From Azospirillum thiophilum (lineage in GTDB: Bacteria; Pseudomonadota; Alphaproteobacteria; Azospirillales; Azospirillaceae): a stretch of DNA of 64,000 nt. Shown one piece after another: positions 1 to 7,994 of the stretch. Location of the stretch: NCBI RefSeq assembly GCF_001305595.1, contig NZ_CP012403.1, positions 332,501-396,500 of the forward strand, written 5' to 3'. The stretch's first letter is position 1; each line of letters opens with the position of its first letter. The notes under the pieces are model-generated. The model ran no database searches. It saw only the letters and a program-made list of their open reading frames with translations, and was not told the DNA's origin. The position numbers and the translations under genes were made by a program.

Positions 1-1
1 C

Positions 2-82
2 GACCAGATCGAACAGGCGATCACGCGCGCGGTGTTCATGCCGCAGCCGGAAGACGCCCGCGAGACGGCGCAGCCCCATTGA
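2..82 (+). CDS. C-terminal end of an unidentified protein (partial)
   Basis: The first 26 codons of the window read open in one frame and stop at TGA 80-82, ending in a polar Pro/Glu-rich tail. The start lies outside the window. The fragment is too short to name. It converges on purU, which ends about 50 bases downstream on the other strand, as expected of a true gene 3' end. Codon use matches the neighbours, but no domain can be seen. Confidence 0.45.
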   Translation, partial: DQIEQAITRAVFMPQPEDARETAQPH

Positions 83-132
83 GGGGCGGCGCCGCGCCCG
101 CGGCCGGCTGGGAATTCAGCGCGAACAGCTGA

Positions 133-999
133 TCAGCGGAAGACAACCGTCTTGCTGCCGTTCAGCAGCACGCGGTGTTCGACGTGGTAGCGCACGGCGC
201 GGGCCAGCACGATGTTCTCGATGTCGCGCCCGATGGCCACCAGATCGTCGGGCGTCATCGTATGGTCGACGCGCTCGGCCTCCTGCTCGATGATCGGACC
301 CTCGTCGAGGTTGGAGGTGACATAATGCGCGGTGGCGCCGATCAGCTTGACGCCGCGGGCATGCGCCTGGTGATAGGGCTTGGCCCCCTTGAAGCTGGGC
401 AGGAAGCTGTGGTGGATGTTGATGACCCGCCCGGCCATCCGCTCGCACAGCGCGCCCGACAGCACCTGCATGTAGCGGGCGAGCACCACGAGGTCGACCC
501 TCTCCTCGTCGACGATCTCCAGCAGGCGGGCCTCCTGCTGCGCCTTGTTGTCGGACCCGACCGGCAGATGGTGGAACGGAATGTTGTGCCAGGCCGCCAG
601 CTGGTAGAAATCGCGGTGGTTGGAGACGATTGCCGGGATTTCGATCGGCAGGTAACCGGTGCGGTAGCGGTACAGCAGGTCGTTCAGACAATGGCCGAAC
701 TTCGACACCATGATCAGCACGCGCGGCCGGCGGCGGGCGTCGTGGATCTTCCAGGTCATGGCGAAGCGTTCCGCCACCTGGGCGGCGAACTCGGCCTCCA
801 ACTGCGCCTTGGACGGCCCGCCGTCGCTGCCGTTGAAGCTGACGCGCATGAAGAACAGGCCGGAGATGCGGTCGCCGAACTGGGCGCTGTCGATGATGTT
901 GCAGCTCCGCTCCGCCAGGAAGCCGGACACCGCGAAGACGATGCCGACGGTGTCGGGGCAGGAAACGGTGAGGATATAGTCGGAGCCGGTCTCGGACAT
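133..999 (-). CDS. purU: Formyltetrahydrofolate deformylase
   Basis: This 288-residue protein should hydrolyse 10-formyl-THF to formate and THF in the cytoplasm, balancing one-carbon units. An N-terminal ACT-like regulatory domain (about residues 7-85, starting YILTVSCPDTVGIV) precedes a formyltransferase-fold domain carrying the family signature NIHHSFLPSFKGAKPYHQA (about residues 200-220). Length agrees with the usual 280-290. An in-frame ATG at 1062 would add 21 residues unlike the family, so the ATG at 997-999 is chosen. Formate handling fits the oxalate genes later in the window, since Oxc makes formyl-CoA, but there is no direct linkage. The assignment is firm. Confidence 0.93.
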   Translation of the reverse strand: MSETGSDYILTVSCPDTVGIVFAVSGFLAERSCNIIDSAQFGDRISGLFFMRVSFNGSDGGPSKAQLEAEFAAQVAERFAMTWKIHDARRRPRVLIMVSKFGHCLNDLLYRYRTGYLPIEIPAIVSNHRDFYQLAAWHNIPFHHLPVGSDNKAQQEARLLEIVDEERVDLVVLARYMQVLSGALCERMAGRVINIHHSFLPSFKGAKPYHQAHARGVKLIGATAHYVTSNLDEGPIIEQEAERVDHTMTPDDLVAIGRDIENIVLARAVRYHVEHRVLLNGSKTVVFR

Positions 1000-1204
1000 C
1001 GCGCATCCACCATGACGTACAGCATGAAAAGGGGGCTGCTTCCCTAGCACGAACGCCGCCATGTTGCACTTGCTTCATGAGCGGGTCCGGACATCAGGCG
1101 GCGCACGGTGCCCCGGCGGCCATACGCCGCGCTGGCGTCCGCCGTCCGGCGGTGCGACAATCGCCGGCAGCGGCAACGGTCGGCAAAAAGCAGGGCAGGC
1201 TCCC

Positions 1205-1591
1205 ATGGCATCCGGCGGCAAGGTCATCGGCGAATACACCAAGGGCAAGGTCGACAAGCTGCTGACGGCCGATGCGGCAGACAGCAGCCGCAGCCAGCGC
1301 ATCCGCCATTTCCTGGAAAACATGGATGCCGCGATCCTGGAGGCCAATTGCGAGGTCATCGGGCGCGAACTGCCCAACCTCAACCGGGACAGCTTCCTGC
1401 ACATGGCCGTGCGGGTGGCGGAATTGCGCGCCGACTATATCCGCGCCGGCCTGAAACTGTCGGAATCGCGCCATCCCGACCAGACGGCGGTCGCCAACCT
1501 GGCCCGCCTGCGGGCCGCCTATGAGGAAATGCTGGCCGTCTACGAAGCGGCCGAGCGCGTGATCGAGCGGGGCTACGCCAAGCTCGGGTGA
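1205..1591 (+). CDS. Conserved-looking hypothetical protein, 128 aa
   Basis: I do not recognise this protein. It is soluble, has no signal peptide, and is mostly predicted helix with charged heptad-like stretches (HFLENMDAAILEANCEVIGR; LARLRAAYEEMLAVYEAAER). The frame is open further upstream, but the ATG at 1205 is preceded by a purine-rich GCAGGGCAGG and starts the well-behaved part of the protein. It stands alone between purU and a small gene on the other strand. A GC-rich hairpin with a loose T-poor tail follows at about 1630-1660. Confidence 0.6.
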   Translation: MASGGKVIGEYTKGKVDKLLTADAADSSRSQRIRHFLENMDAAILEANCEVIGRELPNLNRDSFLHMAVRVAELRADYIRAGLKLSESRHPDQTAVANLARLRAAYEEMLAVYEAAERVIERGYAKLG

Positions 1592-1660
1592 CAGGCGTCC
1601 GGCCGGGAAACAGGAGCCTGAAGCAAAAACCCCTCCTCCGCACTGCCGCAGAGAAGGGGG

Positions 1661-1707
1661 CATGACCATCCGGTCATATCCAGATCATGACCATCCGGTC
1701 ATATCCA
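1661..1707. repeat. 22-bp tandem direct repeat with internal dyad
   Basis: The 22-base unit CATGACCATCCGGTCATATCCA occurs at 1661-1682 and again at 1686-1707. Each copy contains the inverted repeat GACC-ATCC-GGTC. A second short duplication (GGCCAGACGTC twice) follows at about 1748-1772. The repeats sit between the 3' ends of two convergent genes. Confidence 0.8.
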
Positions 1708-1776
1708 AATCAGTGGCGATGCCCGGCCGTCACCGGTCGGACTTTGCGGCCAGACGTCACAGGCCAGACGTCGCCG

Positions 1777-1944
1777 TCAGACTTCGTTGAAATGCTCCAA
1801 CTCCCGGCGCAGGCTGGTCACCTCCTGCTGCAGGCCGACGATCCGCCCGATGTCGGGCCTCGGCTGCTGCTCCTCGCGTTCGAGCTCGTCCTCGACCTCG
1901 CGCTGCTCTTGCCGGATGATGTTGAACAAGGCTTTCCTCAACAT
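1777..1944 (-). CDS. Small coiled-coil protein, 55 aa
   Basis: An ATG at 1942-1944 follows a near-ideal Shine-Dalgarno (GGGAGGTGTCG) and opens a 55-codon frame ending at TGA 1777-1779. The protein is very acidic and basic in blocks (RQEQREVEDELEREEQQ) and then QQEVTSLRRELEHF, the pattern of a coiled coil with a Pro-rich break in the middle. There is no membrane segment. I do not know its function; it could be a small adaptor or regulator. A 16-base palindrome lies just upstream (1964-1979) and may control it. The gene is supported mainly by its ribosome site and codon use. Confidence 0.6.
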   Translation of the reverse strand: MLRKALFNIIRQEQREVEDELEREEQQPRPDIGRIVGLQQEVTSLRRELEHFNEV

Positions 1945-1963
1945 CGACACCTCCCGAGCTGAT

Positions 1964-1979
1964 CGCTAAAATTTTAGCG
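1964..1979. promoter_or_regulatory. Perfect 16-bp palindrome upstream of the small coiled-coil gene
   Basis: CGCTAAAATTTTAGCG is a perfect dyad, 20 bases upstream of the ATG at 1944, and is followed on the + strand by CTTTTTC. It could be an operator or a short intrinsic hairpin. It is AT-rich against a GC-rich background. Confidence 0.5.
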
Positions 1980-2141
1980 CTTTTTCAATCGGCCATCAAG
2001 CAACCAATGACATCTGTCGAATCCTCGGCCGGTCAAGTCTGCCTGCATGGCAAAGCGCTCACAAATATTCAGGAATGGTAACCTGCCCGACCTTGACAAT
2101 ACTTTTTCGTAGCCGCATTGGTTAATGAATGAGGTAGGAAG

Positions 2142-3044
2142 ATGGGCGCCGCGATCTGGCATCGCGGCATGTCCACACTTTGCGGCACGGTGATTTTCGC
2201 CATGGATCGACGACAGCTGCTTGGGCTCGGGCTGAGCAAGCTTTGGTTAACGGCGCTCGGCACGGCCGGCCTCGCGCTGGCGCAGCCGTTCGGGTCCGGC
2301 GCGGCCCTCGCCGGCCAGCGGCGGCCCGAGCGCAAGCCGGTCGCCGCCCCGCCGGCGCGGGCACGGCTGGTGATGCTCGACCCCGGTCACGGCGGCAACG
2401 ATCCCGGCGCCATCGGCACGCGCGGCACCTTCGAGAAGGACGTGACGCTGGACATCGCCCGCAGCGTCGCCCGGACGCTGGCGGAGCGGAGTGGCGTCGC
2501 GGTGAAGCTGACGCGGCGCGACGACCGTTTCCTGGCGCTGGACGACCGGGTGGCCCTGGCGCGCGAGACCGGCGCCGACCTGTTCGTATCGATCCACGCC
2601 GACAGCGCGCCCAATGCCGATGCCCGCGGCCTGTCGGCCTACATCCTGTCGGACAAGGCATCCGACGCCTTCGCCTCACGCCTCGCCCAGCAGGAGAACC
2701 GGGCCGACCGATTCGGCAAGCCGGGGACGATGGGCGGCGGACGGATCGTCAAGGACATCCTGCTCGACCTGACCGCCCGCCACACCCGCCATGCCTCGCT
2801 GGCCGCGCGCCAGCTGCTGGTGGAGGGGGCGGGAAAGGAGCTGCACCTGCTCGACAACCCGATGCGCTCGGCCAATTTCGCGGTTCTGAAGGCGCCGGAC
2901 GTGCCGTCGGTGCTGGTCGAGACCGGCTTCCTCACCAACCCGAAGGACGAGGAGATCCTGCGCGACCCCACCGCGCGGCGGGTGGTCGCCCGCGTACTGG
3001 CGCGCGAGATCGCAGCCGTGCTGTCCAGCCCAGCTTTCGCCTGA
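2142..3044 (+). CDS. N-acetylmuramoyl-L-alanine amidase (Amidase_3 family), exported
   Basis: The protein cleaves the amide bond between muramic acid and the stem peptide, in the periplasm. The catalytic Zn-amidase domain runs from about residue 75 to the end: LDPGHGGNDPGA (Zn His), FEKDVTLDIA (Zn Glu), VSIHADSA (Zn His) and LVETGFLTN (catalytic Glu). An N-terminal signal with a twin-arginine-like DRRQLLGLG is followed by a hydrophobic core ending ALA. The start at 2142 has the strong GAGGTAGGAAG site; an internal ATG at 2202 would begin directly at the Tat signal and could be the true start. A TTGACA box lies at 2093-2098. No cell-division partner (EnvC/NlpD type) is adjacent. Confidence 0.88.
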   Translation: MGAAIWHRGMSTLCGTVIFAMDRRQLLGLGLSKLWLTALGTAGLALAQPFGSGAALAGQRRPERKPVAAPPARARLVMLDPGHGGNDPGAIGTRGTFEKDVTLDIARSVARTLAERSGVAVKLTRRDDRFLALDDRVALARETGADLFVSIHADSAPNADARGLSAYILSDKASDAFASRLAQQENRADRFGKPGTMGGGRIVKDILLDLTARHTRHASLAARQLLVEGAGKELHLLDNPMRSANFAVLKAPDVPSVLVETGFLTNPKDEEILRDPTARRVVARVLAREIAAVLSSPAFA

Positions 3045-3252
3045 TTCTGTCCCGAGACTGCGGGAGGCGCTGCGCCCGGAATCACTTCGCGACCGCAGCG
3101 ACTGCAACATCCGTGCATCACATCGGGACAAAGTGACGATGACTGGCGAAGGCTCCGAATTTCCCCATTGCAAACTCCGTTCCGCCGTGACTTTTTCCGG
3201 CCGCGCGCCGCATCCGCCCGGCGCTGGCCGTGCAGGCGAAGGGAGGCACGCT

Positions 3253-3849
3253 GTGACCGGTTCGAGCCGCCTTGGGACACTGTTCGCGCTTGCCTGCGCC
3301 GGGGCCTCGCTCGCCGGCTGCGGCCCGCTGCTGCTCGGCACGGCGGGCGGCGCCGCGGTGGTCGCCTCGCAGGAACGCGGCTTCGGCGGCTTCGTCAGCG
3401 ATACCGAAATCCGCGCCCGCATCAACTCGCTGTGGCTCCAGCACTCGATCGACATGACCAACCGGATCGGCCTGACCGTCGACCAGGGCCGCGTCCTGCT
3501 GACCGGCCGCGCCGCCGATCCGCAGATGCGGCTGGACGCGGTGCGGCTCGCCTGGCAGGCGCAGGGCGTCAAGGAAGTCATCAACGAAATCCAGATCGAC
3601 AACGGGTCGAGCATCGTCGACAGCGCGCGCGACACCTGGATCTCGACCCAGATTCGCAGCCGCATCACCTTCGATGCGGACATTCATAGCCAGAACTACA
3701 GCATCGATACCGTCGATGGCGTTGTTTATCTGATGGGCGTCGCCAGTTCACAGGAAGAGCTGGATCGCACGCTCCAGCACGCCCGCTCGGTCGCCAACGT
3801 CCAACGCGTCGTCAGCTACGTCCGCCTGCTCTCAAACCTCCAGGGTTGA
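3253..3849 (+). CDS. BON-domain lipoprotein (OsmY/DolP-like)
   Basis: The GTG at 3253 is preceded by GGGAGG at 3241-3246 and starts a classic lipoprotein signal: a hydrophobic core, then the lipobox LAGC with Cys at residue 23. Two BON domains follow (about residues 50-115 and 120-190). The family binds phospholipid and stabilises the outer membrane. The upstream ATGs in frame give no signal peptide, so the GTG start is preferred. The next gene starts 12 bases after this stop and also encodes an exported protein, suggesting an envelope operon. Family assignment is firm; exact role is not. Confidence 0.85.
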   Translation: MTGSSRLGTLFALACAGASLAGCGPLLLGTAGGAAVVASQERGFGGFVSDTEIRARINSLWLQHSIDMTNRIGLTVDQGRVLLTGRAADPQMRLDAVRLAWQAQGVKEVINEIQIDNGSSIVDSARDTWISTQIRSRITFDADIHSQNYSIDTVDGVVYLMGVASSQEELDRTLQHARSVANVQRVVSYVRLLSNLQG

Positions 3850-3861
3850 AACCCGACCGCC

Positions 3862-5328
3862 ATGGCCTCCGCCCTTCCCCGCGTCCTCGCCTTCATCCGC
3901 CGTGCCGCCATGGCCGCCGCCCTGTTCGTGCCGGCGGTACTCGCGGCCGGTCCCGTTCAGGCGCAGGATGGGGCCGTGCAGGGCGCGGCCATGCAGGAAG
4001 TCGTGGCACAGGATGTTGCGGTCCAGGATGGCCCGGTCCAGGATGGTGGCGGGGGCGCGGATTCCCCGGCCGCCGGCACGCCGGGCCCGGCCAACCGCCT
4101 GTTCGTCCAGGCGCTGCAGCTGATCCGGCAGGCCGACAACACCTATGACGCCGCCGAGGAGTCCCGCCTGCTGAAGGAGGCGGACAAGCTGTTCAACGAG
4201 ATCGTGACGAAATTCCCCGACAGCCCGCTGGCGGTGCAACTCGTCACCAACCAGTTCGTCGGCGACTTCGACTTCTACGAATTCCGCTCGCGCATCCGCG
4301 CGCTGGTCTGCAACGACGCGCTGAGCAGCCTGTGCTTCCTCCACCGCGTCGGCGAGATGCTGCCGCCGGTGGAAACGCCGATCAACGCGGCGCGCTGGGA
4401 CTGGCTGTCGCTGGCCGTCGCCTACCAGCAGCTGGGCGACAGCGGCCGTGCCAAGGAGATCATGGCTCCCTTCGTCAGCGTGGTGCGCCGCGGCGGCGCC
4501 GCCGACAGCTCGGGCCAGGATCTGTTCGTCGCCCGCGCCCTGTCGCTGATGGGACAGACGCCGCTGGCGCTCGACATCACGCGGCAGATCAACGACTGCT
4601 CGACCCGCATCTACAACCTCGCCGACATCGCCAAGGCGGCGGCCTGGCGCGGCGACGGCGCGCTGACCAGCGCGCTCGCCGACGAGGCCAAATCCTATGC
4701 CTCCAGCCACAATTGCGCCTGGGAGCTGGGGCTGGTCGCCCAGACGCTGCTGCGCGCCGGCAAGGAGGCGCAGGCCCGCACCCTGTTCCTGAACACGGTC
4801 GAGACCCAGTTCTCGAAATTCAAGGAAACCCGCGGCGACTGCTGCCCGCCGGAGCTGGCGGTCGCGGCGGCCGACATCGGCGACGCGAAGCTGGCGCTCG
4901 GCCTGCTCAGCACCGTGCAGGACGAGAATCCCTGGACGATCCCGGCGGTGCTGGGCCGGCTGGCCAAGCGCGGCGAGACGGCGATGGCCGTCGCCTATGC
5001 CGAGCAGGTGGCCGACATCGACACCCGCGGCGAAGCCTATGCCGAACTGGTCGAGGCGGCGATGAAGCGCGGCGAGCCGGCCACCGCCAACGACCTGATG
5101 AACCGCCTGAACAAGCTGGTGGAAGACGCCGCCGGCCGCCGCCCCGGCCTGCTGGCGCAGAAGGCCAAGGCGGAGAAGACCTTCTACAACGACGACCGCT
5201 GGCGCCGCAGCTTCCAGTCGGCGATCAACGCGGCGGAGAAGGCCAGCAACTTCGTCCGCCGCGACATCGGCGCCCCGCTGCTGGCCGCCCTGGTCCGCAT
5301 CGAAAGCGGCCTGCCGATGCTGGACTGA
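3862..5328 (+). CDS. Periplasmic helical-repeat (TPR-like) protein, 488 aa
   Basis: A Sec signal peptide (hydrophobic residues about 16-32, cleavage after AQA) is followed by a short low-complexity stretch with repeated VQDG units (about residues 43-62), then a long all-helical region of degenerate TPR/SEL1-like helix pairs (for example AYQQLGDSGRAKEIM and AELVEAAMKRGEPATANDLM). Two CC/C pairs could form periplasmic disulfides. I cannot assign a precise function; a scaffold or protein-protein role is an inference. It follows the BON lipoprotein by 12 bases, probably in one operon. The 3' end runs into a palindromic repeat. Confidence 0.7.
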   Translation: MASALPRVLAFIRRAAMAAALFVPAVLAAGPVQAQDGAVQGAAMQEVVAQDVAVQDGPVQDGGGGADSPAAGTPGPANRLFVQALQLIRQADNTYDAAEESRLLKEADKLFNEIVTKFPDSPLAVQLVTNQFVGDFDFYEFRSRIRALVCNDALSSLCFLHRVGEMLPPVETPINAARWDWLSLAVAYQQLGDSGRAKEIMAPFVSVVRRGGAADSSGQDLFVARALSLMGQTPLALDITRQINDCSTRIYNLADIAKAAAWRGDGALTSALADEAKSYASSHNCAWELGLVAQTLLRAGKEAQARTLFLNTVETQFSKFKETRGDCCPPELAVAAADIGDAKLALGLLSTVQDENPWTIPAVLGRLAKRGETAMAVAYAEQVADIDTRGEAYAELVEAAMKRGEPATANDLMNRLNKLVEDAAGRRPGLLAQKAKAEKTFYNDDRWRRSFQSAINAAEKASNFVRRDIGAPLLAALVRIESGLPMLD

Positions 5329-5338
5329 GGGGAAGGAA

Positions 5339-5493
5339 GCCCTCTCCCGCCCCGGGAGAGGGAGGGGACCCGCGCCGAAGGCGTGGGGAGGGTGAGGGGT
5401 GACCGGAGAATCCCGAACCGCATGGCTCCTTGGATTGCCCCTCACCCTTCCCACTTCGTGGGCCCCTTCCCTCTCCCGGGGCGGGAGAGGGAG
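5339..5493. repeat. Intergenic palindromic GC-rich repeat, copy A
   Basis: Two inverted arms (CCCTCTCCCGCCCCGGGAGA near 5340 and CCCTCTCCCGGGGCGGGAGA near 5469) flank a centre with GTGGGGAGGGTGAGGGGTGA and its near reverse complement. The element fills the space between two convergent genes. Related elements occur at 10277, 21743 and 23494. It could form a very stable RNA hairpin and end transcription in both directions. Confidence 0.75.
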
Positions 5494-5497
5494 GTAT

Positions 5498-6508
5498 TCA
5501 CTCCACCGCCAGCACGATCTTGCCGACATGCCTGTTGCTCTCCATCAGCCGGTGGGCGTCGGCGGCCCGGGCCAGCGGGAAGATCTCGTGGACGACCGGT
5601 TTGATCCGCCCTTCGGCGATCAGCGGCCAGACGCGGGCCTTCAACTGCTCGGCCACCGCCTGCTTGTAGGCGACCGGCCGCGCCCGCAGGGTGGAGCCGG
5701 TCAGCACCAGCCGCTTGGTCATCACGGGGAAGAAATTCACCGTCGCCGTCGCGCCGCGGACGAAGCCGATGCAGACATAGCGGCCCTCGACCGCAAGGGC
5801 ATCGATGCTGCGGGCCACATAATCGCCGCCGACGATGTCGAGCACCACATTCACACCCGCTCCGCCGGTCGCCTCCTTGACCACCGCGACGAAATCCTCC
5901 TCGCCGTAATCGATGGCGCGTTCCGCCCCCAGCTCGACGCAGGCGCGGCATTTGTCGGCGCCGCGGGCGGTGGCGAAGACGCGCGCGCCGAAGGCGGCGC
6001 CAAGCTGGATCGCCGTGGTGCCGATGCCCGACGTGCCGCCATGGACCAGCAGCGTCTCGCCGGGCTGGAGGGCGCCGCGCTCGAACACGTTCGACCAGAC
6101 GGTGAAGGCGGTCTCGGGCAGGGCCGCCGCCTCGGCCATCGACAGGCCGGCGGGGACCGGCAGGCATTGGGCGGCCGGGACCACGCAGAACCCGGCATAG
6201 CCGCCGCCGGCCAGCAGGGCGCAGACCGGATCGCCGACCGCCCAGCCCTCCACACCCTCGCCCAGCGCGTCGATCGTGCCGGCGACCTCCAGCCCGGGGA
6301 TGTCGGTGACGCCCGGCGGCGGGTTGTACTTGCCAAGCCGCTGGAGCACGTCGGGGCGGTTGACCCCGGCCGCCTGGACGGCGATGCGGACCTCGCCCGG
6401 CGCCGGGTCCGGAACCGGGCGGCGCACCGGGACCAGCACCTCCGGCTTGCCCGGCTGGCTCACCTCGACCGCCGCCATGGTTCTGGATTCGGCCCTATGT
6501 TCGGCCAT
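5498..6508 (-). CDS. NAD(P)H-quinone oxidoreductase (PIG3/Qor family zinc-free MDR)
   Basis: This 336-residue protein belongs to the medium-chain dehydrogenase/reductase superfamily. The N-terminal GroES-like domain contains AGVNRPDVLQRLGKYNPPPG, typical of the PIG3 group, and the Rossmann domain carries VHGGTSGIGTTAIQLGAAFG (about residues 145-165) for NADPH. It lacks the zinc-ligand pattern of alcohol dehydrogenases. The ATG at 6508 has GGGAG nine bases upstream; the next ATG at 6478 has no ribosome site. Expected role is reduction of quinones or reactive enals. It is convergent with the upstream envelope genes. Confidence 0.9.
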   Translation of the reverse strand: MAEHRAESRTMAAVEVSQPGKPEVLVPVRRPVPDPAPGEVRIAVQAAGVNRPDVLQRLGKYNPPPGVTDIPGLEVAGTIDALGEGVEGWAVGDPVCALLAGGGYAGFCVVPAAQCLPVPAGLSMAEAAALPETAFTVWSNVFERGALQPGETLLVHGGTSGIGTTAIQLGAAFGARVFATARGADKCRACVELGAERAIDYGEEDFVAVVKEATGGAGVNVVLDIVGGDYVARSIDALAVEGRYVCIGFVRGATATVNFFPVMTKRLVLTGSTLRARPVAYKQAVAEQLKARVWPLIAEGRIKPVVHEIFPLARAADAHRLMESNRHVGKIVLAVE

Positions 6509-6618
6509 GTCTGAACACTCCCCTGCCCTGTTGCGTCGATGGGTATGGGGGGCACTGTGTCGCCGCTGGAGCGCGGGCGGCAACGCGCGGCCGGATCCGA
6601 TTTCACCCTGCGGAAAAC

Positions 6619-6651
6619 AAAAAAATGGCCGTGCTGCACACAGCACGGCCA
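6619..6651 (-). terminator. Intrinsic terminator (minus strand)
   Basis: An 11-bp stem (TGGCCGTGCTG at 6626-6636, CAGCACGGCCA at 6641-6651) with loop CACA is followed on the minus strand by a run of seven or more T. It lies upstream of the quinone oxidoreductase and downstream of a second minus-strand terminator, so it must end a separate short transcript. Confidence 0.8.
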
Positions 6652-6801
6652 GTCTCCGAGAGAAGCGCGAACATGCAAAACAACACATCCGCCCGATGAG
6701 AAAGGAACGCCTTTCCCGAGACAGACAATCGCACCTATCCGGCCATTACGCCCGAGAAAATCGCGGGTTTTCCACTCCGCGGAAACAGTATCGTGCACAA
6801 G
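6652..6801 (-). ncRNA. Candidate small RNA between two minus-strand terminators
   Basis: The 6509-6909 gap holds no convincing protein gene. Two strong minus-strand terminators (6619-6651 and 6802-6832) bracket about 150 bases. The second ends the iclR transcript, so the first implies a transcript starting in between. No clear promoter could be fixed by eye. A read-through fail-safe terminator is the main alternative. Confidence 0.25.
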
Positions 6802-6832
6802 AAAAAGGCCGCGTTCCATGCGGAACGCGGCC
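6802..6832 (-). terminator. Intrinsic terminator of the iclR-type gene
   Basis: GGCCGCGTTCC (6807-6817), loop ATGC and GGAACGCGGCC (6822-6832) form a perfect 11-bp stem, followed on the minus strand by TTTTTC. It lies about 80 bases after the stop at 6910. Confidence 0.85.
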
Positions 6833-6909
6833 CAGTTGCGCCAGGGAGGAAATGCCGACGGGCACCACCTGCCGTCAGCTCTTGGCGTTCATTGTCCGTA
6901 TGGAGCGGG

Positions 6910-7875
6910 TCAGTTGGGAACGGGCACGCGCCCGCCCAATTCCTGTGTCACCGCCGCGGCGGCACGCTTGACCATCTCGCCCAGGGCGCGCAGCCGCTCG
7001 TCCTCGATGCGCCGGCTGGAGCCGGACAGCGACAGGGCGCCCATCACACGGGAATTCTCATCGAAGATCGGGGCGGCGACGCAGCGCATGCCCGACACCC
7101 GCTCCTCCTGGTCCAGCGCATAGCCGCGCGTCCGCACCAGCGACAGGTCGCGATACAGCGCCGGCAGCGACGACAGGGTGCTGCGGGTGAACTGGCGCAT
7201 GCCGCGCTGGGTCACGATGGTCTGCACCTTGGTCTCGGTCATGCCGGCCAGCAGGGCCTTGCCGACGGCGGAGCAATGCAGCAGCGTGCGGTCGGCCTGC
7301 GGCACCGCGACCTGCGCGGCGCGCGGGCCCCCGACGCGAGCCAGATACAGCGCCTCGCCATTCTCCTCGACCGCCAGATTGACGATCTCGCTGCTCTCCT
7401 CCATCAGGCGGCGCATGCGGGGACGGGCGACGTCGACCAGATTGCGGGTCTTCAGGAAATTGGCGCCGGTCATGTAGGCCTGGACGCCGATCACCCAGCC
7501 GCGCGCGCTCTGGTCGAAGCGGACGTAGCGCTCATACTGCAGGGTCGTCAGCAGGCGGTGGGTGGTGGAAGGCGACAGGGTCGCGGCCTCCGCCAGTTCG
7601 GTCAGGGTCATCGGCCCGTCGCTGGCGCCGAGGATCGTCAGGATGTTCAGCGCGCGGCACAGCGACTGCACGACCTGGCCGCGCTCGGCCTTGGCCTCGC
7701 TCTTGCCGTTGTCGTTCTTGATCCGCGGCGTCTCGATGATCGCGGTCTTGATGATCGCCGCGGCGCCCTCGCTGGGATCGTCGTGGATGATCCGGCGGGC
7801 CATGGTGCCGGCCTTCATGCCGCTGGCGGTCATGCTGTTGGGCTTCATGCTGCTGGTTTGGGCTTGCGCTTTCAT
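6910..7875 (-). CDS. IclR-family transcriptional regulator
   Basis: This 321-residue protein has an unusual 70-residue polar, Met/Lys-rich N-terminal extension, then an IclR winged helix (about residues 71-130: LCRALNILTILGASDGPMTLTELAEAATLSPSTTHRLLTTL) and the GAF-like effector domain (about 150-315, with DEEERVSGMRCVAAPIF-type core). The ATG at 7875 follows GGGAGATGGGAC. It lies 120 bases downstream of sucD on the same strand and may be co-transcribed with sucCD. IclR regulators commonly sense small organic acids such as glyoxylate; the ligand here is unknown. Confidence 0.85.
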   Translation of the reverse strand: MKAQAQTSSMKPNSMTASGMKAGTMARRIIHDDPSEGAAAIIKTAIIETPRIKNDNGKSEAKAERGQVVQSLCRALNILTILGASDGPMTLTELAEAATLSPSTTHRLLTTLQYERYVRFDQSARGWVIGVQAYMTGANFLKTRNLVDVARPRMRRLMEESSEIVNLAVEENGEALYLARVGGPRAAQVAVPQADRTLLHCSAVGKALLAGMTETKVQTIVTQRGMRQFTRSTLSSLPALYRDLSLVRTRGYALDQEERVSGMRCVAAPIFDENSRVMGALSLSGSSRRIEDERLRALGEMVKRAAAAVTQELGGRVPVPN

Positions 7876-7994
7876 GTCCCATCTCCCTCGGGGTCCGGCG
7901 CGTTGCCTGCGCCTGTCTGTTGCGGCTGATGGCGTGAGTGACAGAAGCTTGCTGGCACCGCGGGACCGCCCTGCGGCGGCCCCGCGGCTTCTCC

